In this document: in pieces, positions 52,160-60,460 of the stretch | Layout of the letters: each line of letters starts with the position of its first letter | Position numbering within the stretch: position 1 is the stretch's first letter | From: Variovorax soli NBRC 106424 | GTDB lineage: Bacteria > Pseudomonadota > Gammaproteobacteria > Burkholderiales > Burkholderiaceae_C | DNA: 64,000 bases | Reading direction: 5' to 3' | NCBI RefSeq assembly: GCF_001591385.1 | Contig: NZ_BCUU01000011.1 | Location: 1-64,000 of the forward strand | Notes under the pieces: model-generated | What the model was told of the DNA's origin: nothing | Database searches by the model: none | The model's input: only the letters and a program-made list of their open reading frames with translations | Made by a program: the position numbers and the translations under genes

Positions 52160-53854
52160 ATGGTCCGCCCTTCCCAACAGCTTCACCCCTACCGAGAGCC
52201 GGCGCCCACGCGGCCCGCGGCCACGGTGCTGCTGCTGCGCGACGGCCCGGACGGTCTCGAGGTCCTGATGACCCGGCGCTCCGAAAAAGCCAGCTTCGCG
52301 CCCGGCGCCTACGTGTTTCCCGGCGGCACCATCGACGACGCGGACGCCCATGCGCGCGCCATCTCCACGCGCCGCCGCACCCAGAGCCGGGTGCAGCTCA
52401 CGCAGGCCATCACCGCCGTGCGCGAGACCTTCGAGGAACTGGGTGTGCTGCTCGCCCACCATGCCGACGGCACGCCGGTCAGCGCCGCCGAAATCGCGGC
52501 CATGGACCGCAGCGGCGCCAACGCCTTCTCCTTCGTCGAGCAATGCGCGGCGCGCGGACTGCGCCTGGCCACCGATCAGGTCTACACCCTGGCCCACTGG
52601 ATCACCGACCGCGACCTGCCCAAGCGCTTCGACGTGCCCTTCCTGGTGGCCCGCATGCCGGCCGACCAGGTGCCGGTGTCCGACGACGCCGAGCAGTTCG
52701 AGCCCGTGTGGGTGCGCCCGGCCGATGCGCTGGCGCGCCATGCCAAGGGGCGCTTCCACATGATCTTCCCGACCCTGCGCACGCTCAAGCGGCTCACGGT
52801 CTTCTCCAGCGTGGATTCGGTGCTGCAGCTGTGCGCGCAGGAAAAGCCGCTGTGGACCAGCTGCCCGCGCGGCGCCCGGTTGAACAGCGAAGACGTGCGC
52901 TACATGGAGCACGAAGCGCCCTACGGCGAGCTGGCCCTGGTCGTGCCCGACGGCCGGCTGCTGCACGCGCTCGACTGGCAGCACACCGAGCCGGTGCCCC
53001 TGCTGCGGAACGTGCAGCGCCTGACGGCCGGCAATTCCTCGGCCATGACCGGCCCGGGCACCAACAGCTATGTGGTGGGCGATGCCAGCACCGGCTTCAT
53101 CGTGATCGACCCCGGCCCTGCCGACTTCGACCACGTCGGGCGGCTGTGGCGCGCAACGAACGGCGACATCCGGATGATCGTGTGCACCCATTCGCATGCC
53201 GACCATTCGCCGGGCGCGCAGCCGCTGCAGGCCCTGTGCCCGCACAAGCCGCCGATCCTGGGCCTACCCTCCGCCCCAACCGCCCGGCCGCCTGCACGCT
53301 TCACGCCCGAACGCGCGCTGGAGCACGGCGAGCGGCTGGAACTGAGCGGCATCGATGCGGCCACCGGCGAGCCCGTCACCCACACGCTGCGCGTCATCCA
53401 CACGCCGGGCCACGCGGCCAACCACCTGTGCCTGGTGCTGGAGGAAGACGGCCTGCTGTTCTCCGGCGACCATGTGCTCAACGGCAGCACCACCGTGGTC
53501 GATCCGCCGGACGGCAACATGACCGAGTACCTCGAGTCGCTCGACCTGCTGGACGAAGCCTGCGCCGACGGCGGCATCGAATTCATCCTGCCCGCGCACG
53601 GCCATGTGCTGGGCGATGCGCGTGCGGCCATTGCCAAGCTCAAGTCGCACCGGCTGCAGCGCGAATCCAAGATCGCCCGCGCCATGCGCAAGCTGCCGGC
53701 CGGCACGCCCGAGGACTGGCTGGCCATGGCCTATGACGACGTGCCGCAGCAGCTGTGGCCCGTGGCGGCGCGCTCGCTCGCGGCGCACGTGGAGCGCATC
53801 CGCGAGCTGGCTTCGCGGCCGGGCGCCCTGCCCTCCGCCCTGTCGACCTTATGA
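52160..53854 (+). CDS. NUDIX hydrolase-metallo-beta-lactamase fold fusion protein
   Basis: A 564-residue two-domain protein. The N-terminal part (about 18-215) is NUDIX-like, with FPGGTIDD followed after an extended loop by the RETFEELGV of the Nudix box. The C-terminal part (about 285-560) is a metallo-beta-lactamase domain of the LACTB2 type: TNSYVVGD, CTHSHADHSPG (HxHxDH), HTPGHAANHLC and SGDHVLNG. Nudix enzymes split nucleoside diphosphate derivatives such as CoA esters; LACTB2-type enzymes cleave RNA or thioesters. The frame is continuous across both domains. Substrate unknown. Confidence 0.88.
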   Translation: MVRPSQQLHPYREPAPTRPAATVLLLRDGPDGLEVLMTRRSEKASFAPGAYVFPGGTIDDADAHARAISTRRRTQSRVQLTQAITAVRETFEELGVLLAHHADGTPVSAAEIAAMDRSGANAFSFVEQCAARGLRLATDQVYTLAHWITDRDLPKRFDVPFLVARMPADQVPVSDDAEQFEPVWVRPADALARHAKGRFHMIFPTLRTLKRLTVFSSVDSVLQLCAQEKPLWTSCPRGARLNSEDVRYMEHEAPYGELALVVPDGRLLHALDWQHTEPVPLLRNVQRLTAGNSSAMTGPGTNSYVVGDASTGFIVIDPGPADFDHVGRLWRATNGDIRMIVCTHSHADHSPGAQPLQALCPHKPPILGLPSAPTARPPARFTPERALEHGERLELSGIDAATGEPVTHTLRVIHTPGHAANHLCLVLEEDGLLFSGDHVLNGSTTVVDPPDGNMTEYLESLDLLDEACADGGIEFILPAHGHVLGDARAAIAKLKSHRLQRESKIARAMRKLPAGTPEDWLAMAYDDVPQQLWPVAARSLAAHVERIRELASRPGALPSALSTL

Positions 53855-53915
53855 GCGCCTGCCCGGCTGCTCCGACCGGGGCTTGCGGCGCAGTGCGAGG
53901 CACGAAAGCTTTCGA

Positions 53916-54632
53916 ATGACTTCAGAAGATCCGCAAGGGGTTCGCCTCGCCAAGCGCGTGGCGGCCCTGGCCGGCTGTTCCCGGCGCGAGGCGGAGCTGC
54001 TCATCGAGAACGGCGCGGTGCGCGTGGACGGCACGGTGACGCTGCTGCCCCAGGCCCGCGTCCTGCCGGCGCAGGACGTGCGCATCGAGCCCGGCGCACG
54101 CCCGGTGGAAGTGCCGCCCGTGACGCTGCTGCTGCACAAGCCGGCGGGGCTGCGCATCGAGGATGCCGCAGCGTTGCTGGTGCCCGCCAACCTCTTCACC
54201 GGCAGCGGCGCCATGGCCCGCCCGATGCTGCCGCGCCATGTGCTTGCGCAGCGCTGCGTGACGCCGCTCGACCCGCTGGCCAGCGGCTTGCTGGTGTTCA
54301 CCCAGGAGTGGCGCGTGGAGCGCAAGTTCACCGAAGACGCCGACTACATCGAACACGAGGTGACGGTGGACGTGGCCGCCGCCGTGACGCCGCAGCAGCT
54401 GGCCCAGCTCAACCGCGCGCCGGTGCGGGTCAGCATCGGGCGGCAGGGCGCCGCGGGCACCGGCCTGCGTTTTGCGATGAAGGGGCTGGTGCCCGGCCAG
54501 ATTCCGCACATGCTCGAGCGCGCGGGACTGGAGGCGCAGGCCATCAAGCGCATCCGCGTCGGCCGCGTGCCGCTGGCCGGATTGCCGTCCGGCCAGTGGC
54601 GCTACCTGCAGCCGCACGAGCGGGTGCCCTGA
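53916..54632 (+). CDS. S4-domain rRNA pseudouridine synthase (RluB/E/F type)
   Basis: A 238-residue enzyme with an N-terminal S4 RNA-binding domain (RLAKRVAALAGCSRREAELL) and a pseudouridine synthase domain with the catalytic Asp in VTPLDPLASGLLVFT. It would isomerise a uridine in 23S rRNA; RluF-like is the closest guess. The usual RLD is PLD here. The ATG at 53916 follows the NUDIX-MBL stop by 61 nt; the frame extends upstream but enters that gene. Convergent with an IclR gene 3 nt away. Confidence 0.85.
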   Translation: MTSEDPQGVRLAKRVAALAGCSRREAELLIENGAVRVDGTVTLLPQARVLPAQDVRIEPGARPVEVPPVTLLLHKPAGLRIEDAAALLVPANLFTGSGAMARPMLPRHVLAQRCVTPLDPLASGLLVFTQEWRVERKFTEDADYIEHEVTVDVAAAVTPQQLAQLNRAPVRVSIGRQGAAGTGLRFAMKGLVPGQIPHMLERAGLEAQAIKRIRVGRVPLAGLPSGQWRYLQPHERVP

Positions 54633-54635
54633 CGC

Positions 54636-55460
54636 CTACAGCAGGCTGGCCGAAGACAGCTGCGGCGTCGCCGCAATGTGCGCCGAAATGGCGCTGCAGG
54701 CCGCCAGCAGCGGCTGCACGTAGGCGGCCTGCGGATCGTCCTTGCGGCGAAAGCGCAGCGTCGTCACGCTGATGGCCGCCAGCGGCTGGCCGTCCGCGCC
54801 CAGCACGGCCGCGCCGTAGCACTGGATGCCGGGCTCGTGCTCCTCGTCGTCCATCGACCAGCCGCGCTCGCGCGTCACGGCCAGCTGCTCGCGCAGCGCC
54901 GGCAGCGTGGTCAGCGTGTGCTCGGTGAAGGCGGGCATGGGCAGGTCCTTGAGCATGCGTTCGCGCGACGGCTCGTCCAGCTGCGCCAGCCAGGCCTTGC
55001 CCACGGCGGTGGCATGCAGGCACACGGTGGTGCCGATGCGCGAGCTCATCTGCACCGCCGACGGGCTTTCGAGCTTCTCGATGTAGACCATGACCGAGCC
55101 GCTGGGCACCGCCAGGTGCACCGTCTCGCCGGTGATGTCGCGCAGCCGCTTGAGCTCGTCGACCGCGGCCAGGCGCAGCTCGGAGCGCCCCCAGCTGCGG
55201 CTGGCCAGCTGCAGCAGGCGCGGACCCAGCGCATAGCCGGCGCCGCCCGGGCGGTCGACCACCAGGCCTTCGGCCATCAAGGCGGCGACGATGCGGTGGA
55301 CCGTGGGCCGCGGATAGCCGCTGGCCTGCACCAGCTTCGCCATGGCCAAGGGCTGCGGCGCGTCGGCGACGAGCTGCAGCACATGCATGAACTTGGAGAA
55401 GGCGGCGGTGCCCGCCACGGCGGGCGGCACCTTGCCGGCGGCATCGCGTGAAGGCGGCAT
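54636..55460 (-). CDS. IclR-family regulator of the adjacent catabolic operon
   Basis: A 274-residue IclR regulator with an N-terminal winged helix (about 20-80, including MAKLVQASGYPRPTVHRIV) and an effector domain (TTVCLHATAVGKAWLAQL, DDEEHEPGIQCYGAAVLG). ATG at 55460 is used; a TTG one codon earlier is possible. It lies downstream of the SDR-TTT-SDR-cupin genes on the same strand and is their likely regulator, acting at the palindrome near 58607 (inference). A GATAAT lies about 33 nt upstream of the ATG. Confidence 0.88.
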   Translation of the reverse strand: MPPSRDAAGKVPPAVAGTAAFSKFMHVLQLVADAPQPLAMAKLVQASGYPRPTVHRIVAALMAEGLVVDRPGGAGYALGPRLLQLASRSWGRSELRLAAVDELKRLRDITGETVHLAVPSGSVMVYIEKLESPSAVQMSSRIGTTVCLHATAVGKAWLAQLDEPSRERMLKDLPMPAFTEHTLTTLPALREQLAVTRERGWSMDDEEHEPGIQCYGAAVLGADGQPLAAISVTTLRFRRKDDPQAAYVQPLLAACSAISAHIAATPQLSSASLL

Positions 55461-55539
55461 CAACGGGCGTTAGGGGCGAAGAATCGAGCCGGAATTATCG
55501 GGCCGCGAACTGCACGCCCGTTGGCGCCCGCGCAGCACG

Positions 55540-56262
55540 TCACGCCACCAGGTAGCCACCGTCCACCGGCAGGATCACGCCCGTCACGAACGAGGCCGCC
55601 GGCGAGCACAGGAAGGCCACCGCCTGCGCCACGTCTTCGGGCTGCCCCCAGCGGCCCATCGGCGTGCGGGCCAGGATGGCGTCGCTGCGCCCGGCGTCCT
55701 CCTGCAGCGCCTGGGTCAGCGGCGTGGCGATCCAGCCCGGCGCCACGGCGTTGACGCGGATGCGGTCGGCCGCATAGGCCAGCGCCAGCGACTTGGTCAG
55801 CTGCGCCACGCCGCCCTTGCTGGCTGCATAGCCGGGCACCAGGCCGCCGCCGAAGAAGCTCAGCATCGAGGCCGTGTTGACGATGCAGCCGGCGCGCTTG
55901 CGCAGCGCGTCGCGCGCACCCGAACACAAACGCATGGTGCCGCTCAGGTTGACGGCCACCACCCGGTCGAACACCTCGGGGTCGTGTTCGGCGCCGCGGC
56001 GGATCATGCCGGCGCAGTTGATCAGGATGTCGAGCTCGTCGATGCCCTCCAGCATGCTCTGCACCGACGCTGAGTCGGCCACGTCGCCCGTGCGCACTTC
56101 GATGCTCGCCTGCAGCGAGCCATCGCCGCGGTCCAGGCCGACGGCCGTGACCTGGGCGCCCAGGCTTGCGAGCTGGTTGGCGATGGCGGCGCCGATGCCC
56201 TGGGTGGCGCCCGTCACCAGCGCGCGCTTGCCGCGGAAAAGTCCTGCGTCGTAGGTCTTCAT
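55540..56262 (-). CDS. Short-chain dehydrogenase (KduD/FabG-like)
   Basis: A 240-residue classical SDR with ALVTGATQGIGAAIA at the cofactor site, the modified ILINCAGMIRRG, catalytic YAASK and the C-terminal VTGVILPVDGGYL. It oxidises or reduces a hydroxyl/keto group with NAD(P); the resemblance to sugar-acid dehydrogenases such as 2-deoxygluconate dehydrogenase is only approximate. Its ATG is 8 nt after the stop of the TTT receptor gene, so it is in the same operon. Confidence 0.87.
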   Translation of the reverse strand: MKTYDAGLFRGKRALVTGATQGIGAAIANQLASLGAQVTAVGLDRGDGSLQASIEVRTGDVADSASVQSMLEGIDELDILINCAGMIRRGAEHDPEVFDRVVAVNLSGTMRLCSGARDALRKRAGCIVNTASMLSFFGGGLVPGYAASKGGVAQLTKSLALAYAADRIRVNAVAPGWIATPLTQALQEDAGRSDAILARTPMGRWGQPEDVAQAVAFLCSPAASFVTGVILPVDGGYLVA

Positions 56263-56270
56263 GGCTCGGT

Positions 56271-57254
56271 TCAGCTGCTCTTGATGTTGAGCTTCTCGAT
56301 GAGCTGCCTGAAGGCGGCGGCGTCCTGGCCCATGGCAGTGCGGAACTCGGGGCCGTCGAGGTAGGCGTAGCCCAGGTTCTGCTTGTCCAGCACCTCGCGC
56401 AGCGCCGGCTCCTTGGCGATGTTGCCGGCGGCGGAGCGCAGCACGGCCAGCACCTGCGGCGGCGTGTTCCTGGGCGCCGCGATGCCGCGCCAGGTGCCGA
56501 TGGACAGGTCGACGCCGCGCTCCTTGAGCGTGGGCACCTTCTCGAAGGCGCCCTTGGAACGCTGGTCGGCCATGACGGCCAGCGTCTTGAGCTTGCCGCC
56601 CTGCACATAGGTCGTGACCTCGGCCGGGCTGACGGTGACGGCGTCGATGTGGCCGCCCATCAGCGCGAGCACCGCAGGCGCCGCGCCCTGGAAGGGAATG
56701 TGCGCGATCTTGGCGCCGGTCTTTTCCTGCAGCGCGGCCGAGGCCAGGTGCCAGATGGAGCCGTTGCCGGCGTTGCCCACCTGCACTTCCTTCGTCTTGG
56801 CGGCCGCGAGGAACTCCTCCACCGTGTTCCATGGCGCATCGGCGCGCACCGTGATGGCGGCGGGGTCGGCATTGAGGCGCGCAACGGGCGCCATGTCCTC
56901 GTAGGTGAACTTGGCCAGGCCCAGCGGCGGCAACGTGACCAGCTCCACGGTGACGACGGCCAGCTTGTAGCCGTCGGGCTTGGCATGGATGACGTCGCTC
57001 CAGCCGATGGCGCCGCTGGCGCCCGGCTTGTTGTTGACCACGATGCTCTGCGGCAGGTGCTTGCGGCCGGCGTCGGCGAAGGCGCGCGCCAGCGCGTCGG
57101 TGCCGCCGCCCGCCTGAAAGGGCACGATCAGTTCGATGGGCTTGTTGGGAAAGTCGCTGCCCTGCGCAAAGGCGCGGGGCGCGGCCGCAGCGGCCAGGCC
57201 GGCGGCAAAGGTGGCCGCGAACTGGCGGCGGTTGAATCGGCTGTCGTGCTTCAC
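56271..57254 (-). CDS. TTT-family (Bug) periplasmic solute-binding protein
   Basis: A 327-residue Bug-type receptor of tripartite tricarboxylate transporters. A twin-arginine-like signal peptide (NRRQFAATFAAGLAAAAAP) with cleavage near AFAQG is followed by FPNKPIELIVPFQAGGGTD and NKPGASGAIGW, both Bug hallmarks. It captures a carboxylic acid in the periplasm. No TctAB membrane genes are adjacent, which is common for such orphan receptors. Start GTG at 57254 with GGAG 6 nt upstream. Confidence 0.9.
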   Translation of the reverse strand: MKHDSRFNRRQFAATFAAGLAAAAAPRAFAQGSDFPNKPIELIVPFQAGGGTDALARAFADAGRKHLPQSIVVNNKPGASGAIGWSDVIHAKPDGYKLAVVTVELVTLPPLGLAKFTYEDMAPVARLNADPAAITVRADAPWNTVEEFLAAAKTKEVQVGNAGNGSIWHLASAALQEKTGAKIAHIPFQGAAPAVLALMGGHIDAVTVSPAEVTTYVQGGKLKTLAVMADQRSKGAFEKVPTLKERGVDLSIGTWRGIAAPRNTPPQVLAVLRSAAGNIAKEPALREVLDKQNLGYAYLDGPEFRTAMGQDAAAFRQLIEKLNIKSS

Positions 57255-57295
57255 GTTGTCTCCAGTGGATGGGAATGAATGTCTTGGTCGGGGGG

Positions 57296-58036
57296 TCAAT
57301 AGGTCGCGCGTCCGCCGGACAGGTCGAACACCGCACCGGTGCTGAAGGTGCAGGCATCCGAGCACAGCCAGGCGGCCAGCTCGGCCACTTCGGCCGGCGC
57401 GCCCAGGCGCTGCATGGGGCTCTTGTCGATCATGGTCTGCACATGCTGCGGCGACATCTGGCGCAGCAGTTCCGTCTCCACCGCCGCAGGCGCGATGGCG
57501 TTGACCCGCACGCCGGTGGTGGCCAGCTCCTTGCCCAGCGACTTGGTCAGGGCCAGGACGCCGGCCTTGGCGGCGCTGTAGGCCGACGCATTGGGCGTGC
57601 CCTCCTTGCCGGCCAGCGATGCGATGTTGACGATGCGGCCTGCCGGGCCCCGGCGCAGCGCAGGCACCGCGGCGCGGCACATGTTGAACACGCCGACCAG
57701 GTTCACGTCGACGATGCGCTGCCACACCTCGGGCGGGTATTCGTCGAGCGGCATGGTGGGGCCGGCATAGCCCGCGTTGTTGACCAGGATGTCCACGCGG
57801 CCCCAGCGTTCGAGCGTGGCGGCCAGCGCCAGGTCGATGGCGGCGCGGTCGGTCACGTCGGCGGGCTGGGCGGTGCCTGCCTGCAGCTGTTCGGGCGCCA
57901 GCGCGCCGGGCAGGTCCCACGCGACCACCGTGGCGCCGTCCTGCGCCAGGCGCTGCGCGATGGCCTGGCCGATGCCGGCCGCCGCGCCCGTGACGATGGC
58001 CACGCGGCCCGCGAAGTCGTAGCGCGGCGTGCTCAC
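57296..58036 (-). CDS. Short-chain dehydrogenase (FabG-like)
   Basis: A 246-residue classical SDR with AIVTGAAAGIGQAIA, ILVNNAGYAGP, catalytic YSAAK and the C-terminal STGAVFDLSGGRATY. The GTG start at 58036 overlaps the stop of the cupin gene (GTGA), showing coupling. With the other SDR (55540) it gives the operon two oxidation/reduction steps. Substrate unknown. Confidence 0.87.
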   Translation of the reverse strand: MSTPRYDFAGRVAIVTGAAAGIGQAIAQRLAQDGATVVAWDLPGALAPEQLQAGTAQPADVTDRAAIDLALAATLERWGRVDILVNNAGYAGPTMPLDEYPPEVWQRIVDVNLVGVFNMCRAAVPALRRGPAGRIVNIASLAGKEGTPNASAYSAAKAGVLALTKSLGKELATTGVRVNAIAPAAVETELLRQMSPQHVQTMIDKSPMQRLGAPAEVAELAAWLCSDACTFSTGAVFDLSGGRATY

Positions 58037-58560
58037 CGGATGAACTGCTTCACGTAGTCCGCGCCCAGGCCCACGGCTTCGAAGTGCTTGCGGCACATAT
58101 CGATCTTGGTGAACACGTCCTCGTAGCCCATGCCTTTGCCCCACGGGTCGGTGTAGTACATGACGCCGTTGACCTGGAAGTAGGTGATCATTTCCTCGAC
58201 GTCCGGCGGCACATACAGCGTGTGCGTCTCGCCGGGCGGCTCGAACACGTAGCTGCCCTCCACGGCTTCCCAGTCGTGCTCCAGGTACTTCCAGCGCCCC
58301 TTGAGCACGAAGCCGTGCACGGCCTGCGGATGGCGATGGCGGCTGAGCACGCCAGATTTGCGGACCTTCAGCAGGTTCATCCAGTAGCCCTGGCTGGCAT
58401 TGAGGCACAGCGGGCGGAACCACACGTTCTCGGCCTGCGGCACCCACAGGCGCTCGTCGGTGGGAATGGCCTGCGGCACCACGATTTCCGGCAGCGCTTC
58501 GGGCGGGTTGGGGTATTGGTAGGGGGTTAGCGGCTCGGCGTCTTTGTGTTCCAAGGGCAT
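58033..58560 (-). CDS. Cupin of the 2,4'-dihydroxyacetophenone dioxygenase-like type
   Basis: A 175-residue single-domain cupin. The metal-binding His cluster SRHRHPQAVHGFVLKG and the later PPGETHTLYVP form the two cupin motifs, and the C-terminus GLGADYVKQFIR resembles 2,4'-dihydroxyacetophenone dioxygenases, iron enzymes that cleave C-C bonds. The ATG at 58560 with GGAG 8 nt upstream is preferred to a GTG at 58605 lying inside the operator. First gene of the operon cupin-SDR-TTT receptor-SDR. Confidence 0.82.
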   Translation of the reverse strand: MPLEHKDAEPLTPYQYPNPPEALPEIVVPQAIPTDERLWVPQAENVWFRPLCLNASQGYWMNLLKVRKSGVLSRHRHPQAVHGFVLKGRWKYLEHDWEAVEGSYVFEPPGETHTLYVPPDVEEMITYFQVNGVMYYTDPWGKGMGYEDVFTKIDMCRKHFEAVGLGADYVKQFIR

Positions 58561-58594
58561 CGCGGGGCTCCGGTGTCTGGGCTGGGTGGTTCGG

Positions 58595-58634
58595 GTATCG
58601 TCCACTATATGGACAATACGTCTACATCGTGGTC
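58595..58634. promoter_or_regulatory. Tandem palindromic operator upstream of the cupin operon
   Basis: Site 1: GTCCA-CTATA-TGGAC (58600-58614), extended by GTAT and ATAC on either side to 58595-58619. Site 2: GTCTA-CATCG-TGGTC (58620-58634), the same GTCYA-N5-TGGnC layout 20 bp away, two helical turns. Likely bound by the operon's IclR regulator. Confidence 0.6.
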
Positions 58635-58799
58635 AATTCTACGGCCAGGCTCGACGCGACTCCTCAGGGTTTGCCAGAACTCGCGGTCAGCGCGCGCATG
58701 GCAGCGCCTCGGCGCCGGGCGGCGTCGAGGCGTTGTCGTCGAAGGGAGAGGGACCGGGGGACGCGCTGTCCAGGCCGGACAGCGGTGGAAAGAAAAGTG

Positions 58800-59182
58800 T
58801 GAAGCGCGCCTGTACGCCGGATTCTGTGCACCGGGGTCGCCCCCGGCGTGACCGCCATTACTCTGGGCCGCCGGTCACCCGGACGGCTCGATGCCACCTA
58901 CCCGCCAGCTCAGCGGAACCACCTCGAAACTGGCCTACTTGGTGTTGCTGCGCGCAGAGATTGCCCGTTTCACCCCTGGTCCACGCCCTTTGAAGGCTTT
59001 CGCCCCCGAAGGGCTTTGCGGCGCCGCTTGCGCGTCGCCGCAAGGCCCAGGACTCGTCTCTGTTGCTCTGATCCTCACCTCGCGGTGGAGAGCCGTTAGC
59101 TCCTGCGCTGTCCTGTGCAGTCCGGACGTTCCTCCAGTGCGGCCTTTCGGCGCTTGCACCAGCGGCGGTCCGGCGTGCTTCA
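58800..59182 (-). ncRNA. rnpB: RNase P RNA (catalytic subunit)
   Basis: Read on the minus strand, the region opens near 59181 with GAAGC and closes near 58801 with the complementary GCTTC, giving an RNA of about 383 nt. Conserved bacterial type A elements appear in order: GGAGGAACGTCCGGACTG, GAGCAACAGAGACGAG, GGTGAAACGGGCAATCTC, GGTAGGTGGCATCGAGCC and ACAGAATCCGGCGTACAGG. It processes tRNA 5' ends with the RnpA protein. The ends are approximate to a few nucleotides. No intrinsic terminator with a T tract was found downstream. Confidence 0.92.
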
Positions 59183-59299
59183 CAAGGCGAATTATCCCCA
59201 ATCGGGGCCAGCGAGCCGGCCGGCCGCAGGCCAAGCCCCTTCTACACTCCCGCCTGGAGAAGAGAAAAGCAAACATTTGTGATGGAGTGAGGACACCAC

Positions 59300-60454
59300 T
59301 TGAACACGAAGCTCGAGATCGTGGCGCACCCGCTGCGCTTCTACGGCCATGAAGGCCAGTACTTCCGCATCTGGATCGTCAACGTCCTCCTGGGCGTGCT
59401 GACCCTGGGCCTGTACACCCCGTGGGCGCGCCGCCGCACCGTGCAGTACTTCTACCAGAGCACCGAGGTGGCCGAAGGCACCCTCGAGTTCACGGCGCCG
59501 ATCAAGCGCATGCTGGTGGGCTTCCTGCTGTTCGGCGGCCTGTACCTGGCGCTGAACCTGGCCGGCAGTTCGGACGACGGGCTGGCGCGCACCGTCGGCA
59601 ATGTGTTCCTGGCGCTCGCCGTGCTCGGCGCGCCCTGGCTGTGGGCCAGCGCCATGCGCTTTCGGCTGCGCCACACGCGCTGGCGCGGCCTGCGGTTGAA
59701 CTTCGCGCCCAGCGTCCGGTCGCTGTACGTGGCGAGCTGGCCGATGCTGGCCTTGGCGGTGCTGTTCGTCTGCCTCTCGCTCAGCGCAGCCAGCGTCCGC
59801 AGCTACGGCCCCGTGCTGGCCGGCCTGCTCCTGCTGGCCATCGCGCTGCCCGCCGCGCTGTGCCTGGCGCTGCTGCAATACAACTACAGCCGCCTGCTGG
59901 TGGTGGATACGCGCATCGGCGCGCAGGCCGGGCGCTGGAAGGTCGAGCGCGGGCCCTACCTGCGCATCGCGCTGCAGGCCATCGGCATCGCGGTGCTGCT
60001 CGGCGCGGTGATCGGGGCGGTGTCCTCGATCATCTTCGCCGGCTACACGCTGGGGGTGAAGAACCTGCGCGGCTCGATCCTGCTGGGCCTGGTGCTGGGC
60101 GGGGCGGTGTGGTTCCTGGCCATCGTGCCGGCCCTGGCATGGCGCGAGGCGCGCACCTTCCAGCTGGTGTGGAACAACACCGGCGTGAGCCAGCTGGCGC
60201 GCTTTCGCTGCAAGCTGCGCACCGGCGCCTTCATGGGCCTGCGCATCCGCAATGCGCTGCTCAACCTGGTCACACTCGGGCTGTACCGGCCCTTTGCGCG
60301 CATCAAGGTCTATCGCATGAAGTGCGAGTCGGTCACCCTGCACCTGCGCGGCACGCCGGAAAGCCTGGTGGGCGAGCTGGCGCGGCAGCAGGATGAAGGC
60401 GGCTTCTCCGACGCGCTGGCCGACGGACTGGGGCTGGACATCGTCGGCGCCTGA
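59300..60454 (+). CDS. YjgN-like DUF898 membrane protein
   Basis: A 384-residue polytopic membrane protein of the DUF898 family, with repeated motifs: YFRIWIVNVLLGVLTLGLYTPWARRRTVQY (core TLGLYTPWAR) and a second copy LLNLVTLGLYRPFARIKVYR. About six to eight helices. Function unknown. The start is a TTG at 59300 with GAGGA 7 nt upstream; no in-frame ATG is available. It precedes an M48 protease by 6 nt, a pairing I recall as common, which suggests a joint membrane function. Confidence 0.85.
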   Translation: MNTKLEIVAHPLRFYGHEGQYFRIWIVNVLLGVLTLGLYTPWARRRTVQYFYQSTEVAEGTLEFTAPIKRMLVGFLLFGGLYLALNLAGSSDDGLARTVGNVFLALAVLGAPWLWASAMRFRLRHTRWRGLRLNFAPSVRSLYVASWPMLALAVLFVCLSLSAASVRSYGPVLAGLLLLAIALPAALCLALLQYNYSRLLVVDTRIGAQAGRWKVERGPYLRIALQAIGIAVLLGAVIGAVSSIIFAGYTLGVKNLRGSILLGLVLGGAVWFLAIVPALAWREARTFQLVWNNTGVSQLARFRCKLRTGAFMGLRIRNALLNLVTLGLYRPFARIKVYRMKCESVTLHLRGTPESLVGELARQQDEGGFSDALADGLGLDIVGA

Positions 60455-60460
60455 ACGCCC

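Noticed and set aside
58640-58798. Peptide-coding frames between the cupin operon and rnpB
   Set aside because: They are Arg/Gly-rich, overlap the rnpB 3' region or operator, and show no start signals.
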